Shown one piece after another: positions 28,774-37,981 of a stretch of DNA of 64,000 nucleotides; position 1 is the stretch's first letter, and each line of letters begins with the position of its first letter. The notes under the pieces were generated by a model, which made no database searches, was not told where the DNA came from, and worked only from the letters and a program-made list of their open reading frames with translations. Where the stretch lies: contig NZ_AMGM01000009.1 in assembly GCF_000298295.1 (NCBI RefSeq), forward strand, positions 1 to 64,000. The letters are read 5' to 3'. The DNA is from Cecembia lonarensis LW9 (GTDB lineage Bacteria; Bacteroidota; Bacteroidia; Cytophagales; Cyclobacteriaceae). The position numbers and the translations under genes were made by a program.

Positions 28774-29703
28774 ATGAAAACGTCAATTGCTTTTTTACTT
28801 ATCTTTTTTGTTCTTATTGGATCACAAGCGGACGCGCAAATACTGAGAAAACTAAAAGATGCCGCAGAGAGGGGGGTAAGTAGGGCTGTAGAAAAAAGAG
28901 TGGAATCGGAAATGGAAAAAGTGGCCCAGCGCCAATTGGAAAAGGTTTTTGGAGAAATTTATGGACCTGAAGGCATGCCTGGGGTAAACTGGGAAAAAGT
29001 CCTTAGTGGGATAACTGCTGATGTTCCTGTAGCCGATGCATATCACTTTACAGGATATTCTGTCATGGAGCTTACGGGAAAAGATGAGAAAGGAAAAGAC
29101 ATAGAACCCAGCCAAATCAAGTCTTTCCTGTCTGATAATCAGATGATCATCGGTATGGAAATCGAACTTAAAGAGCAACAGCAAAAAGAAGGCTCATCTA
29201 TCCTCATCTATGACCTTGAAAGAAATGCTTCGATCATACTTTTTGAAAATGAAGGAGAAAAAGCCAGAATTGCCTATGGCTTGGATTTTGAAAAAATTGC
29301 AGAAGGGATTGAAATTGAGGATACAGACATAAAAGAAGAGTCTGATTCCGATTTTACCTGGCAAAAAACCGGGAGAACAAAAAATATATTGGGCTACACC
29401 TGTGAGGAGTATGTCTCAGAGGATGAAGAGGGAAAAGCCACTTATTGGGTCACAGAAAAACCTATTCAGGGAACTTCTAGCTTTTGGGGAGAGGGCAACC
29501 CCTTTTTAAGTGCTAAAATGAAGCAGGAAAATATGGATTATTTCAAAAATATGCCTCAAGGGAACCTCCTTGAAATGATTTTTGAAAGTAAAACGGACAA
29601 AAGTGTAGTGCAAATGACGGTCACTGAAATCAATGATTCTGCAAAGCAAACCTTTGTAATGGCTGAATACCCCAGTGCTTTTGCCGGAATGCAAGAAAAA
29701 TAA
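28774..29703 (+). CDS. DUF4412 domain protein, secreted
   Basis: About 309 residues with a Sec signal (IAFLLIFFVLIGSQADAQ). A basic/acidic helical stretch (DAAERGVSRAVEKRVESEMEKVAQRQ) is followed by a beta-rich domain with KNILGYTCEEYVSEDEEGKATYWVTE, the pattern of DUF4412, a lipocalin/LolA-like Bacteroidota family that changes upon modification of GYxC motifs. The ATG 18 codons upstream would place phenylalanine-rich non-signal sequence first and is not used. Ends in a strong terminator. Function unknown, envelope location inferred. Confidence 0.8.
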   Translation: MKTSIAFLLIFFVLIGSQADAQILRKLKDAAERGVSRAVEKRVESEMEKVAQRQLEKVFGEIYGPEGMPGVNWEKVLSGITADVPVADAYHFTGYSVMELTGKDEKGKDIEPSQIKSFLSDNQMIIGMEIELKEQQQKEGSSILIYDLERNASIILFENEGEKARIAYGLDFEKIAEGIEIEDTDIKEESDSDFTWQKTGRTKNILGYTCEEYVSEDEEGKATYWVTEKPIQGTSSFWGEGNPFLSAKMKQENMDYFKNMPQGNLLEMIFESKTDKSVVQMTVTEINDSAKQTFVMAEYPSAFAGMQEK

Positions 29704-29727
29704 CTTTGAAGTTAAATCAATTTAAGG

Positions 29728-29760
29728 CCCTAAGGAAACCTTTCCTTAGGGTTTATTTTT
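29728..29760 (+). terminator. Intrinsic terminator after the DUF4412 gene
   Basis: CCCTAAGGAAA pairs perfectly with TTTCCTTAGGG (11 bp, loop CC), followed by a T-rich tail, 25 bp after the stop. Confidence 0.88.
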
Positions 29761-29824
29761 TATACCTTATAGATTTTCATCCTCAGTTATTCCTTGGTAT
29801 CTTGTCGCATAAACTTCCATCACC

Positions 29825-30325
29825 TTGAAAATTTCAATTATAGTAGCGAAAGCAAAAAATGACGTCATCGGTAAGGACAATGAGTTGATATGGAAACTAT
29901 CCTCCGATCTGAAATTATTTAAAAAATTTACAACAGGCCACCATATCATCATGGGCCGAAAAACCTATGAATCAGTAGGTAGACCTCTGCCTAACAGAAC
30001 TTCTGTGGTGATCACAAGAAACAAAAACTTCTCCTTACCCGAAGGACATATAGTTGTTCATTCATTACCAGAAGCCATTCAGATATGCATCGGCAAACAG
30101 CTCAACCAAGTTTTTATCATTGGAGGAGCTGAAATTTACAAAGAGGCTTTACCCATTGCAGATGAACTCATGGTTTCCCATGTAGATGTTGCTCCTGAAG
30201 GAGATGCCTATTTCCCATCCATCGATCCTGAGTCATGGCAAGTCGTTTCTAACGAACACTATGAAAAAGATAAAAACAATCAGTACAGTTTTGACTTTGT
30301 GATTTATAAAAGAAATCCAAAATGA
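29825..30325 (+). CDS. folA: Dihydrofolate reductase
   Basis: NADPH-dependent reduction of dihydrofolate to THF; 166 residues, usual length. Starts at a TTG: no ATG is available, and the alignment to family N-termini (ISIIVAKAKNDVIGKDNELIW) begins right there. Key parts: the Asn-Asp-Val-Ile-Gly Met20-loop equivalent, HHIIMGRKTYESVGRPLPNR for NADPH, and VFIIGGAEIYKEAL. The stop overlaps the next gene's ATG (ATGA), so co-translation with the SDR gene is likely. Confidence 0.95.
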   Translation: MKISIIVAKAKNDVIGKDNELIWKLSSDLKLFKKFTTGHHIIMGRKTYESVGRPLPNRTSVVITRNKNFSLPEGHIVVHSLPEAIQICIGKQLNQVFIIGGAEIYKEALPIADELMVSHVDVAPEGDAYFPSIDPESWQVVSNEHYEKDKNNQYSFDFVIYKRNPK

Positions 30326-31107
30326 ACCAAAAAACAATCTGGATCACAGGAGCATCTTCTGGAATAGGTGAAGCCCTATACAAACTCTATGAAAAAAAGG
30401 GATATAAGCTTATTATTTCTGCCAGAAATGTAAAGGCCTTAGAGAAATTAAAGAACAGTGCCTTCAATCCAACGCATACCTATGTGTTGCCCCTTGATTT
30501 AAATGATACGGAAAGTTTTCAATCAAAGTGTAAAGAAGCCATTGAAGCCTTTGGTCAGGTTGATTTACTGATTAACAATGGAGGTATCAGCCAGCGTTCT
30601 TTAGCCCAAGAAACCCGCTTGGAGGTTGATAGAAAAATAATGGAAGTGAATTTTTTTGGAACGATAGGACTTTCCAAAGCCCTCTTGCCACATTTTATAA
30701 AGAATAAGAAAGGTCATTATGCGGTAGTCAGCAGCTTAGTGGGCAAATTTGGATCTCCCTACAGAACGGCCTATGCTGCTTCCAAACATGCCCTACATGG
30801 TTTTTTTGATTCACTGAGGGCCGAGCACTATAAAGATAATATTAAAGTGACTTTGATTTGCCCTGGATTCATAAGGACTAAAGTTTCAATAAATGCCTTA
30901 ACAGGAGATGGTTCTGTACTCAACCAAATGGATGAGGCCCAGGAAAAAGGCATGTCTCCCGAAAAATGCGCCTTAGAGATTTTTTCGGCCTTGGAAAAAA
31001 ACAAGGAAGAAGTACTAATTGGAGGAAAAGAAAAATATGCTGTTTACCTCAAGCGTTTCTTCCCAAGCTTATTTTCTAAAATTCTGAGGAAAGCTAAAGT
31101 AAGGTAA
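30322..31107 (+). CDS. Short-chain dehydrogenase/reductase
   Basis: Classical SDR of 261 residues. Cofactor motif TGASSGIGEAL, NNGG stretch LLINNGGISQRS, catalytic Ser in VVSSLVGKFG and the YAASKHALHG Tyr/Lys pair. Followed by ICPGFIRTKVS. Resembles the DHRS7/YqjQ-like branch that acts on ketones or 3-oxoacyl groups; the substrate is not identifiable. Overlaps folA by 4 bp and lies 39 bp before the cinA ATG, forming a folA-SDR-cinA operon. Confidence 0.92.
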   Translation: MNQKTIWITGASSGIGEALYKLYEKKGYKLIISARNVKALEKLKNSAFNPTHTYVLPLDLNDTESFQSKCKEAIEAFGQVDLLINNGGISQRSLAQETRLEVDRKIMEVNFFGTIGLSKALLPHFIKNKKGHYAVVSSLVGKFGSPYRTAYAASKHALHGFFDSLRAEHYKDNIKVTLICPGFIRTKVSINALTGDGSVLNQMDEAQEKGMSPEKCALEIFSALEKNKEEVLIGGKEKYAVYLKRFFPSLFSKILRKAKVR

Positions 31108-31146
31108 TTGGGAAATCAATATTCAAAAATTCATCAAGCAAATAGA

Positions 31147-32412
31147 ATGGTACAATATAAAGAAGTCAAGGCAGAAATTTTGTCCATTGGCGATGAGTTA
31201 CTTTATGGACAAATAATTGACACCAACAGCCATTGGATCAGCCAAGAGTTGGATAAAATTGGTGTCAGGGTAGTGAGAAGAACTACTATTGGGGATAGTA
31301 GAGCCTCAATCTTGGAGGCTTTTTCTAGTGCAGAAGAAAGAGCGGATATCATCCTTATGACAGGAGGATTAGGCCCTACCAATGATGACCTCACAAAACC
31401 GCTTTTGGCAGAATACTTTCAGTGCGGTATAGAGTTAGTTCCGGAAGCCCTTGAAGCTGTAAGAACATTTTTTGAAAAAAGAGGAAGAGAACTGACCCAA
31501 ATCAATCGACTTCAGGCACACTTGCCTACTAAATGTACCTATGTGCCCAATGAACTGGGCACTGCTCCCGGCATGTGGTTTCAGGAAAATGGAAAAGTAT
31601 GGATGTCCATGCCCGGGGTTCCCCATGAAATGAAGAAGTTGATGTCCGATCATGTGATTCCCAAAATAAAGGAAATATTTCCTCTTCCCCACATCTATCA
31701 CAAGGTAATCAAAACCGTAGGTATAGGAGAAAGCTGGCTTTCTGAGTTGATCAAAGACTGGGAAAGCGGCCTTCCCCAACATATCAAATTGGCATACTTA
31801 CCCTCCTTAGGTCAAGTCAAATTGAGATTGACAGGATTTGGAGAAGATATGGAACAACTTGAAGACGATGTTGAGAAGGAAATCCAAAAAGTAAGACTAT
31901 TGATTGATAAATACATTTATGGTTATAACCAGGAAACCCTACAAGAAGCTATAGGGAGATTATTGAAAATACAGGCCAAAAAAGTAGCATTTGCCGAAAG
32001 TTGTACGGGAGGCTACATTTCTCATTTGGTCACAACCATTCCCGGCTCAAGTGATTATTTCCAAGGTGGCCTTATCCCGTATCACAACTCCTTCAAAAAT
32101 AGAATCTTGGGTGTTGATGAAAATATTCTGAAAGATAAAGGAGCTGTCAGTGAAGAAACCGTTATACAAATGGCTGAAAATGTGAGGAAAATGTTTCATG
32201 CAGATTTTGGACTGGCCAGTAGTGGGATAGCAGGTCCAGGGGGGGGATGGGCTGAAAAACCGGTAGGAACCGTTTGGATAGCTTGTGCATTAAATGGAAA
32301 AACACACACCAAAAAACTTCAGTTGACACAAGACAGAATGTTAAATATACAACTTACGGGAGTAGCAGTCCTGAACTTACTTCGACAATGCATAGAAGGA
32401 AAAACAGAATAA
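31147..32412 (+). CDS. cinA: CinA: competence/damage-inducible protein, NMN deamidase domain
   Basis: Two domains in 421 residues: an N-terminal MoaB/Mog-like domain (AEILSIGDELLYGQ, MTGGLGPTNDDLTK) and a C-terminal PncC/CinA domain (VAFAESCTGGYISH, ASSGIAGPGGG). The C-terminal part hydrolyses nicotinamide mononucleotide in pyridine nucleotide recycling; the N-terminal part acts on ADP-ribose in studied homologues. A TTG-initiated extension of 13 codons is possible but not family-like, so the ATG at 31147 is used. Confidence 0.94.
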   Translation: MVQYKEVKAEILSIGDELLYGQIIDTNSHWISQELDKIGVRVVRRTTIGDSRASILEAFSSAEERADIILMTGGLGPTNDDLTKPLLAEYFQCGIELVPEALEAVRTFFEKRGRELTQINRLQAHLPTKCTYVPNELGTAPGMWFQENGKVWMSMPGVPHEMKKLMSDHVIPKIKEIFPLPHIYHKVIKTVGIGESWLSELIKDWESGLPQHIKLAYLPSLGQVKLRLTGFGEDMEQLEDDVEKEIQKVRLLIDKYIYGYNQETLQEAIGRLLKIQAKKVAFAESCTGGYISHLVTTIPGSSDYFQGGLIPYHNSFKNRILGVDENILKDKGAVSEETVIQMAENVRKMFHADFGLASSGIAGPGGGWAEKPVGTVWIACALNGKTHTKKLQLTQDRMLNIQLTGVAVLNLLRQCIEGKTE

Positions 32413-32495
32413 AAATTTTCCAAATCAATTTTGGTTTGGTAAAAATAAAATTTAATTTTAAATCTCAGAAATAAACCCAATTAAATAATACGAGT

Positions 32496-33803
32496 ATGGC
32501 GACTGTAGAAATGCTAATGCCCAAAATGGGTGAAAGTATCATAGAAGGAACAATTCTCACTTGGCTAAAGAAGGAAGGAGATACCATCGAACAGGATGAG
32601 TCTGTATTGGAGGTAGCGACAGATAAGGTGGATACTGAAGTGCCTGCCACCCACGGTGGTGTGCTGAAAAAAATTCTTGCAAAAGAGGGAGATGTAATTG
32701 CCGTAGGTGCACCCATAGCTATTATTGAGATAGAAGGCGAAGAAAGTGCTTCAACTACTACAGCAGCAACTGCTTCAGATGAAAAGGAAACGCTCGTTGC
32801 TGCAGCTCCTGCTCAGACGCAAACTATACTGGCAAGCGCACCAGTGGCTACCACTTCACAGGGGGATGACAGGTTCTATTCCCCTTTGGTATTAAGCATC
32901 GCCAAAGAAGAAAATATAAGCAAATCCGAATTGTCTACCATTCCGGGAACAGGAAAAGAGGGAAGGGTAACCAAACAGGATATGCTCAAATATGTGAAAA
33001 ACAAATCCACCCAATCATCTGCGGAGGTTCAGTCTGCACCATCATCTACTGCATCAATGCCTTCCCCAGCCAAAGTGGAAGTCAGCATCTCTGCGCAGGA
33101 CGAAATCATGGAAATGGACCGCATGAGAAAAATGATTGCTCAACGCATGGTGGATTCCAAACGCATTTCTCCTCATGTAACTTCCTTTGTGGAAGCAGAT
33201 GTCACTAATATTGTACTTTGGAGAAATAAAGTGAAAGATACCTACAAGAAACAGGAGGGTGAAGCCCTTACTTTTACACCATTCTTTATTCAGGCAATTA
33301 CAAAAGCAATAAAAGATTTTCCTATGATCAATATCTCCGTAGACGGAGAGAAAATCATCAAGAAAAAGGATATCAACGTAGGTGTGGCGGTTGCACTACC
33401 AACAGGTAACCTGATCGTGCCGGTAATTAAAAATGCAGATCAATATAATCTAACAGGTCTGTCTAAAAAAATCAATGATTTGGCCAATAGGGCACGTACA
33501 AATAAACTTTCACCTGATGAACTAAGCGGAGGAACATACACCGTTTCTAACGTGGGTAGTTTTGGTAACGTGATGGGGACCCCAATCATTATGCAACCAC
33601 AAGTAGCAATCCTAGCGGTAGGCGCCATTCAGAAAAAGCCTGCAGTAGTGGAATTGCCTACGGGAGATGTAATTGCCATCCGACATAAGATGTTTTTATC
33701 CCATTCCTATGACCATCGTGTTGTAGACGGATCTCTGGGAGGCATGTTTGTCAGACGTGTTGCCGATTACTTGGAGGCATTTGATCTGAATACAGAATTA
33801 TAA
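32496..33803 (+). CDS. 2-oxo acid dehydrogenase E2 (dihydrolipoamide acyltransferase)
   Basis: 435 residues. Lipoyl domain at 1-80 with the lipoylated Lys44 in EVATDKVDTEVPA; an Ala/Thr/Pro-rich linker; a peripheral-subunit-binding domain at about 127-167 (YSPLVLSIAKEENI); a second linker; and the catalytic acetyltransferase domain from about 200 with HRVVDGSLGG (His about 407). The domain pattern and the MPKMGESIIEGTI start match branched-chain 2-oxoacid dehydrogenase E2 (BkdB-like), but pyruvate or 2-oxoglutarate E2 cannot be excluded because no E1 or E3 gene lies nearby. Ends in a terminator shared with the convergent kinase gene. Confidence 0.92.
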   Translation: MATVEMLMPKMGESIIEGTILTWLKKEGDTIEQDESVLEVATDKVDTEVPATHGGVLKKILAKEGDVIAVGAPIAIIEIEGEESASTTTAATASDEKETLVAAAPAQTQTILASAPVATTSQGDDRFYSPLVLSIAKEENISKSELSTIPGTGKEGRVTKQDMLKYVKNKSTQSSAEVQSAPSSTASMPSPAKVEVSISAQDEIMEMDRMRKMIAQRMVDSKRISPHVTSFVEADVTNIVLWRNKVKDTYKKQEGEALTFTPFFIQAITKAIKDFPMINISVDGEKIIKKKDINVGVAVALPTGNLIVPVIKNADQYNLTGLSKKINDLANRARTNKLSPDELSGGTYTVSNVGSFGNVMGTPIIMQPQVAILAVGAIQKKPAVVELPTGDVIAIRHKMFLSHSYDHRVVDGSLGGMFVRRVADYLEAFDLNTEL

Positions 33804-33829
33804 AAAAAGAGGCTTAGGCCTCTTTTTTT
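33802..33829. terminator. Bidirectional terminator shared by two convergent genes
   Basis: AAAAAAAGAGGC, loop TTAG, GCCTCTTTTTTT is a perfect 12-bp stem with an A tract on one side and a T tract on the other. The E2 stop TAA (33801-33803) enters the A tract, and the kinase stop (33814-33816) lies in the loop. Confidence 0.92.
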
Positions 33830-36717
33830 GTTTCCTTTTCCTTGAACCGCTCAGCAATAACTCTCGCAACATCATGTATACTGACAGGCTTGGTCAGGTA
33901 ATGGTCCATACCAGAGGCCAAAGCACTTTCCACGTCTTCTCTAAAAGCATTGGCTGATAGTCCAACAATCATTGTGGACTCCTGCCCTTTTATTTTTCTT
34001 ATGGCTCTTGTCGCATCCAAACCATTCATTTTGGGCATTTGAATATCCATCAGAATTAAATCAAAAATATGGCCTTCTTGGATCATTTCAACCGCTTCAA
34101 GACCATTTCTGGCCACCTTTACCGTATAGCCCAATTGATCCATAAGCATTTTCATAAAAATCAAGTTGGTAGTATTGTCTTCTACCAAAAGAATCTCCAT
34201 AGGACAGCGTTTGGCCATGCCCAACAATTCCAATTCTTCTTCATCCAGCTCAAACAACCTTGCTTCTTGGATATCATCCAATTCACTTACTGCTGCACCA
34301 AAGACACTGAATTTGAAAAGAGAGCCTGCTCCTAACTCACTTTCAATTTCCATTTCTCCTCCCATTAGTTCAATGAGCTTGTTAGAAATCGCCAAGCCAA
34401 GACCGGTACCCTGGAATTCACGGGTATTACTGCCGTCTATTTGTACAAAGGGCTCTGTAAGTTGCTTGATTTTATCCGGCGGAATACCTGCACCATTGTC
34501 TTGTACTGAACAATATAGAATGATATTGTCTTCGAATACGGATTCTGCAGAAAAAACAACATGCACTTTCCCCCCTTTAGGCGTAAATTTCAGTGCATTA
34601 CCCAGGATATTCAATAAAACCTGACCAAACTTCTCCTTATCCAAACGGATATATTCCGGCACCAAATTCCCAAAATCATAAGAAAAATCGATCTGTTTCT
34701 TACCAATCAAACCAGAGAAAATCCTGAAAACCCGTTGCATTTCATTTCTGAAGTTGAACACAGACAAACTCAAATCCATCATTCCTGATTCGATTTTGGA
34801 ATAATCCAATATGTCATTGATGATGTGGGTCAGGGATTTCCCGGAATCTTTAATCACCTTTACATATTGCTGTTGTTTGTCATCCAACGACGTGTTTTCC
34901 AATAATTCAACTATCCCAAGTAACCCATTCATGGGAGTTCTGATTTCGTGGCTCATATTGGCCAAGAATTCCGATTTTGCCCTATTTGCCTGTTCTGCAG
35001 CTTCCTTGGCTTCCTGAAGCCCCTTTTCCCAAAGCTTTTGAGCTGTTATATCCCTGGCCATAGAAACTACCCGCTGATCGTCCAATTTAAAAAACCTTGC
35101 CTCAAAAATCCTCTTTCCTATGGGTAGAAGCAATTCAAACTCTATTTGCTGAATTAGACCTGTTTCAACTGTTTTATTAAAGCATTTGACCAAATCAGAC
35201 TTCAAAGGTTCTGGCATGATATCCTTGAAATTCTTGCCCATTGTATCCGCTGCAGGCAGCATCAATAAACGCTCATCCTTTACATAATAATCCAAGAAAA
35301 CCCCTTCATTGTCAAAAATAAAAATCAGATCTGGGAGACTATTGAGTACTGCCCGCAACCTGTTTTCACTTTTTTGTAATTGAAGTTCGGATTCGAATTT
35401 TTCCTGAATATCTGTGCATATTCCTACATTTCCTTGGAAATTGGAGCTTTCATCATAGAAAAGTTTTTCGAAAATCTTAACCCTTACCCAATAACCTTCT
35501 TTATGCAACATATCGAATTCACAGGAAAAAGAGTCCCTTTTTTTGGATTTTGATTCCTCAATGACTGCATCCAGTTCTTGATTATGGCCTTCATGTATTA
35601 AGTTTCGAAAGTTGGAAATAAATTCCTCTTGCGTATAGCCCAACACCTTGGTAACCTCTTCGCTTACAGCATACATTTTCCTGTTTTCATTTTGAAAATA
35701 TATGAAACCCTTAGATTCTTGAAGCAATAAGGTCTGTCTTCTAAAAAGCTCCTCTATTTCAACAGCACTCTCTTTGATCGCTTGTGTCGAGGACTGAATA
35801 TTCTTAATAAACTTGAACAATAACAAAAGCACGATCACCAAGAGGGCGAGGAGGCCAAAAAGTAAATAGAAATAATTTTTATAGACATCAAAGCCAATCC
35901 TACTAATATCCTGGGTGAAGACAATACCAAATTGTTGCTTTAAAGGTGTCAACTTAAAGGGATAATAATGTACCGATACGCTCCTGGAACGATCCTCATT
36001 AACCCAATAGAAATCCCCAATAACCTGCCCCTTTAATCCTGCGTCTAGATTCTCGTGCAGATGAACAATCAAAGCCTCGGACAATTTATTTCCCGGTCCT
36101 TGCATTTCCTCCCCAATCCTCCAATTATTCCCATCAATCCAAATGGATTTTTCGGTGTCAATACCAATGTAGTAATTGGCTATTTGATCCTCAAAAAATT
36201 TCTTGAGGCCGGTTTTCACAATGATTGCAACCTCTTTTTGTGGATTTTCCAAATGAATTTCTCCAAGCTTCCCAGGAACAACCTTTTCCATTCCTTTATG
36301 AAAGGTCTGGATAAAATTATCACGGGCATCAAAATGAAAAGCAACAGTGTGTTGAGGAAAGCTTACAATGACTGTATCCAAGAGGTATCTGTGGTTATTA
36401 AAAATCCTCCTAGCCCTTTTCTCAAAGGCCAAAGATTCATTGGAAGTTCTTTCATACGTCCAAGGCTCCAGGTTGTTGACAAAAAACAACATATCCTCAT
36501 ACATGGCTTCAAACCTATTCTGTAGGTCATTGCCCGCAATTTCTGCCTGTTTATTGAGGGTCAATTGAATCGAGGCAATTTGACTTTCTTTAAGTGCCTT
36601 GAAAAAATTGATGGCAAGAAATGAAATGATGAAGGCCACTACTATTCCGAGTAATACAAACCATCGGTAATACCCTTTTTTTAAACCAAACTGGATTTTC
36701 TTACCCAACGTATCCAT
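33814..36717 (-). CDS. Membrane hybrid histidine kinase (Cache-like sensor, 2 PAS, HisKA, HATPase, REC)
   Basis: 967 residues from the preferred ATG. TM1 (about 18-39), a periplasmic double-Cache-like sensor of about 240 residues, TM2 (about 282-304), PAS (331-441), PAS (451-561), HisKA with MSHEIRTP (His590), HATPase (NGAGIP, GTGLGLAIS) and a C-terminal receiver with LILMDIQMPKMNG. The preferred ATG overlaps the upstream stop as TGATG, giving translational coupling to the Cache-like lipoprotein; an alternative start nine codons earlier lies inside that gene. The pair probably senses an extracytoplasmic ligand. No separate response regulator is adjacent. Confidence 0.93.
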   Translation of the reverse strand: MDTLGKKIQFGLKKGYYRWFVLLGIVVAFIISFLAINFFKALKESQIASIQLTLNKQAEIAGNDLQNRFEAMYEDMLFFVNNLEPWTYERTSNESLAFEKRARRIFNNHRYLLDTVIVSFPQHTVAFHFDARDNFIQTFHKGMEKVVPGKLGEIHLENPQKEVAIIVKTGLKKFFEDQIANYYIGIDTEKSIWIDGNNWRIGEEMQGPGNKLSEALIVHLHENLDAGLKGQVIGDFYWVNEDRSRSVSVHYYPFKLTPLKQQFGIVFTQDISRIGFDVYKNYFYLLFGLLALLVIVLLLLFKFIKNIQSSTQAIKESAVEIEELFRRQTLLLQESKGFIYFQNENRKMYAVSEEVTKVLGYTQEEFISNFRNLIHEGHNQELDAVIEESKSKKRDSFSCEFDMLHKEGYWVRVKIFEKLFYDESSNFQGNVGICTDIQEKFESELQLQKSENRLRAVLNSLPDLIFIFDNEGVFLDYYVKDERLLMLPAADTMGKNFKDIMPEPLKSDLVKCFNKTVETGLIQQIEFELLLPIGKRIFEARFFKLDDQRVVSMARDITAQKLWEKGLQEAKEAAEQANRAKSEFLANMSHEIRTPMNGLLGIVELLENTSLDDKQQQYVKVIKDSGKSLTHIINDILDYSKIESGMMDLSLSVFNFRNEMQRVFRIFSGLIGKKQIDFSYDFGNLVPEYIRLDKEKFGQVLLNILGNALKFTPKGGKVHVVFSAESVFEDNIILYCSVQDNGAGIPPDKIKQLTEPFVQIDGSNTREFQGTGLGLAISNKLIELMGGEMEIESELGAGSLFKFSVFGAAVSELDDIQEARLFELDEEELELLGMAKRCPMEILLVEDNTTNLIFMKMLMDQLGYTVKVARNGLEAVEMIQEGHIFDLILMDIQMPKMNGLDATRAIRKIKGQESTMIVGLSANAFREDVESALASGMDHYLTKPVSIHDVARVIAERFKEKETKKEA

Positions 36718-37718
36718 CAGAATGCCAAATCTAAAAGAACCCAATCTAAAATATTCATTCTTTCGGCAGTTATCCGAACTTGCAATCCGTAATCTGTCAG
36801 CGTGTACTCGCTTTCATTTCCTAAAATCACTTTGGAAGCCATTTTCCGTACTTCCCTACTCTTGCTCCTAAAAAGGTTAAATTCTTCCTTTCTAAAGGTA
36901 TCCGAAGTAATTGTTTGGGTGTAGGTATGATTCTTTAGGGGAGGAAGAGACAAAGACTCTATCGCTTTTGTTTTCCCTGCAACTAAGGTACCTGTAGCAT
37001 CTACGATCACAAAATTATTATCAAACTTGCTAAGGTAATTATCAATAATGGTATTCAGTGTAATATCAAAACCCAGCACCATTTTCAATGCATCATCAAT
37101 GTATACCGGATGAATTAAAGAAATCATCCATCCCCTACCCACTGGATCAATGTAAATTTCGTCCACCCATAAAGTTTCCCTTTCAGGGTTGTTTTTTTCA
37201 TCCCCTAAATAATAAAAATTAAAGGATGTCACATCTAAATTCGTCTCCACCATTGCAAGGGCATCATAAGGTGGGTAAAGCTTATTTACCTGTTGCTTAC
37301 TATTGAAATATACCTGGGAAACCATTTCGTGCTGACCAATTATTCCCCTAAAAAGCTCATCTAAGGAACCCGTAGCGCTTAGCAATTCTTTCAATTCCGT
37401 TCCTTCCTCGGCCAATTCTGAAATATAAACGGTACATGCATCGGGATCATCCATTCCTGCATTGTTATGGACACCTCTTTTTATGGGCTTCCCATGTAGG
37501 TATTGTTGCGGTGCTGATCCCTTATTCTCCCTAAATTTTCTTTGCACCTCTCTCCCCAGACTTTCGATCTCCAGCTCCAATAACTTTAAATCGTATTCCA
37601 GTAAGGTAATAAACGCTTTCATTTGAAAAGCAGCTTCACTGTTGTTTTTATTTTCAGATGGGCCACACTGAACCAAAACCAGCATTAAAAAGAAAATGAA
37701 TAAGGTTCTGGTTTTCAT
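36717..37718 (-). CDS. Cache-like sensor lipoprotein coupled to the histidine kinase
   Basis: 333 residues with a lipobox (FFLMLVLVQCG). After a helical stretch (about 30-75, KAFITLLEYDLKLLELEIES) comes a domain with the extracellular dCache/PDC look: VSQVYFNSKQQVNKLYPPYD, FNFYYLGDEKNN, a W-x-DEIYIDPVGRGWMISLIHPVY strand pair, VLGFDITLNTI and FVIVDATGTLVAG. There is no transmembrane segment or enzymatic motif. It would present a ligand-binding Cache fold tethered to the envelope and is translationally coupled to the membrane kinase, whose own ectodomain is similar in type. Ligand unknown. Confidence 0.78.
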   Translation of the reverse strand: MKTRTLFIFFLMLVLVQCGPSENKNNSEAAFQMKAFITLLEYDLKLLELEIESLGREVQRKFRENKGSAPQQYLHGKPIKRGVHNNAGMDDPDACTVYISELAEEGTELKELLSATGSLDELFRGIIGQHEMVSQVYFNSKQQVNKLYPPYDALAMVETNLDVTSFNFYYLGDEKNNPERETLWVDEIYIDPVGRGWMISLIHPVYIDDALKMVLGFDITLNTIIDNYLSKFDNNFVIVDATGTLVAGKTKAIESLSLPPLKNHTYTQTITSDTFRKEEFNLFRSKSREVRKMASKVILGNESEYTLTDYGLQVRITAERMNILDWVLLDLAF

Positions 37719-37741
37719 AAGCAAACTGCTTTTTTTTAAAG

Positions 37742-37981
37742 CTAAAGATTTTGCATTTGATTGTAAAGGCTTTGCGCCATTTCTTTGAAACGACCCTTAA
37801 CGCCCTCAAAGAATGGTCCAGTACAAAATCCTTCTAAATCCATTTCATCCAAAATATCCATTTCAGGGACCTTAAAGGTTTGCTCCAATGGACCTGTTTC
37901 AAATTTGATGAGGTATTTGTTATTCCAGTTGAAAATGGAAACTCTTATATCATCTACTGTAAATTCTCTAACAACACGCAT
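37742..37981 (-). CDS. Small conserved hypothetical protein (79 aa)
   Basis: A soluble acidic/aromatic protein starting MRVVREFTVDDIRVSIFNWNN, with strands ending KFETGPLEQTFKVPE and a helix AQSLYNQMQNL. Its ATG overlaps the OsmC stop as TAATG; a longer start inside osmC is not credible. The position suggests it is translated with osmC. No known domain was recognised. Confidence 0.72.
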   Translation of the reverse strand: MRVVREFTVDDIRVSIFNWNNKYLIKFETGPLEQTFKVPEMDILDEMDLEGFCTGPFFEGVKGRFKEMAQSLYNQMQNL

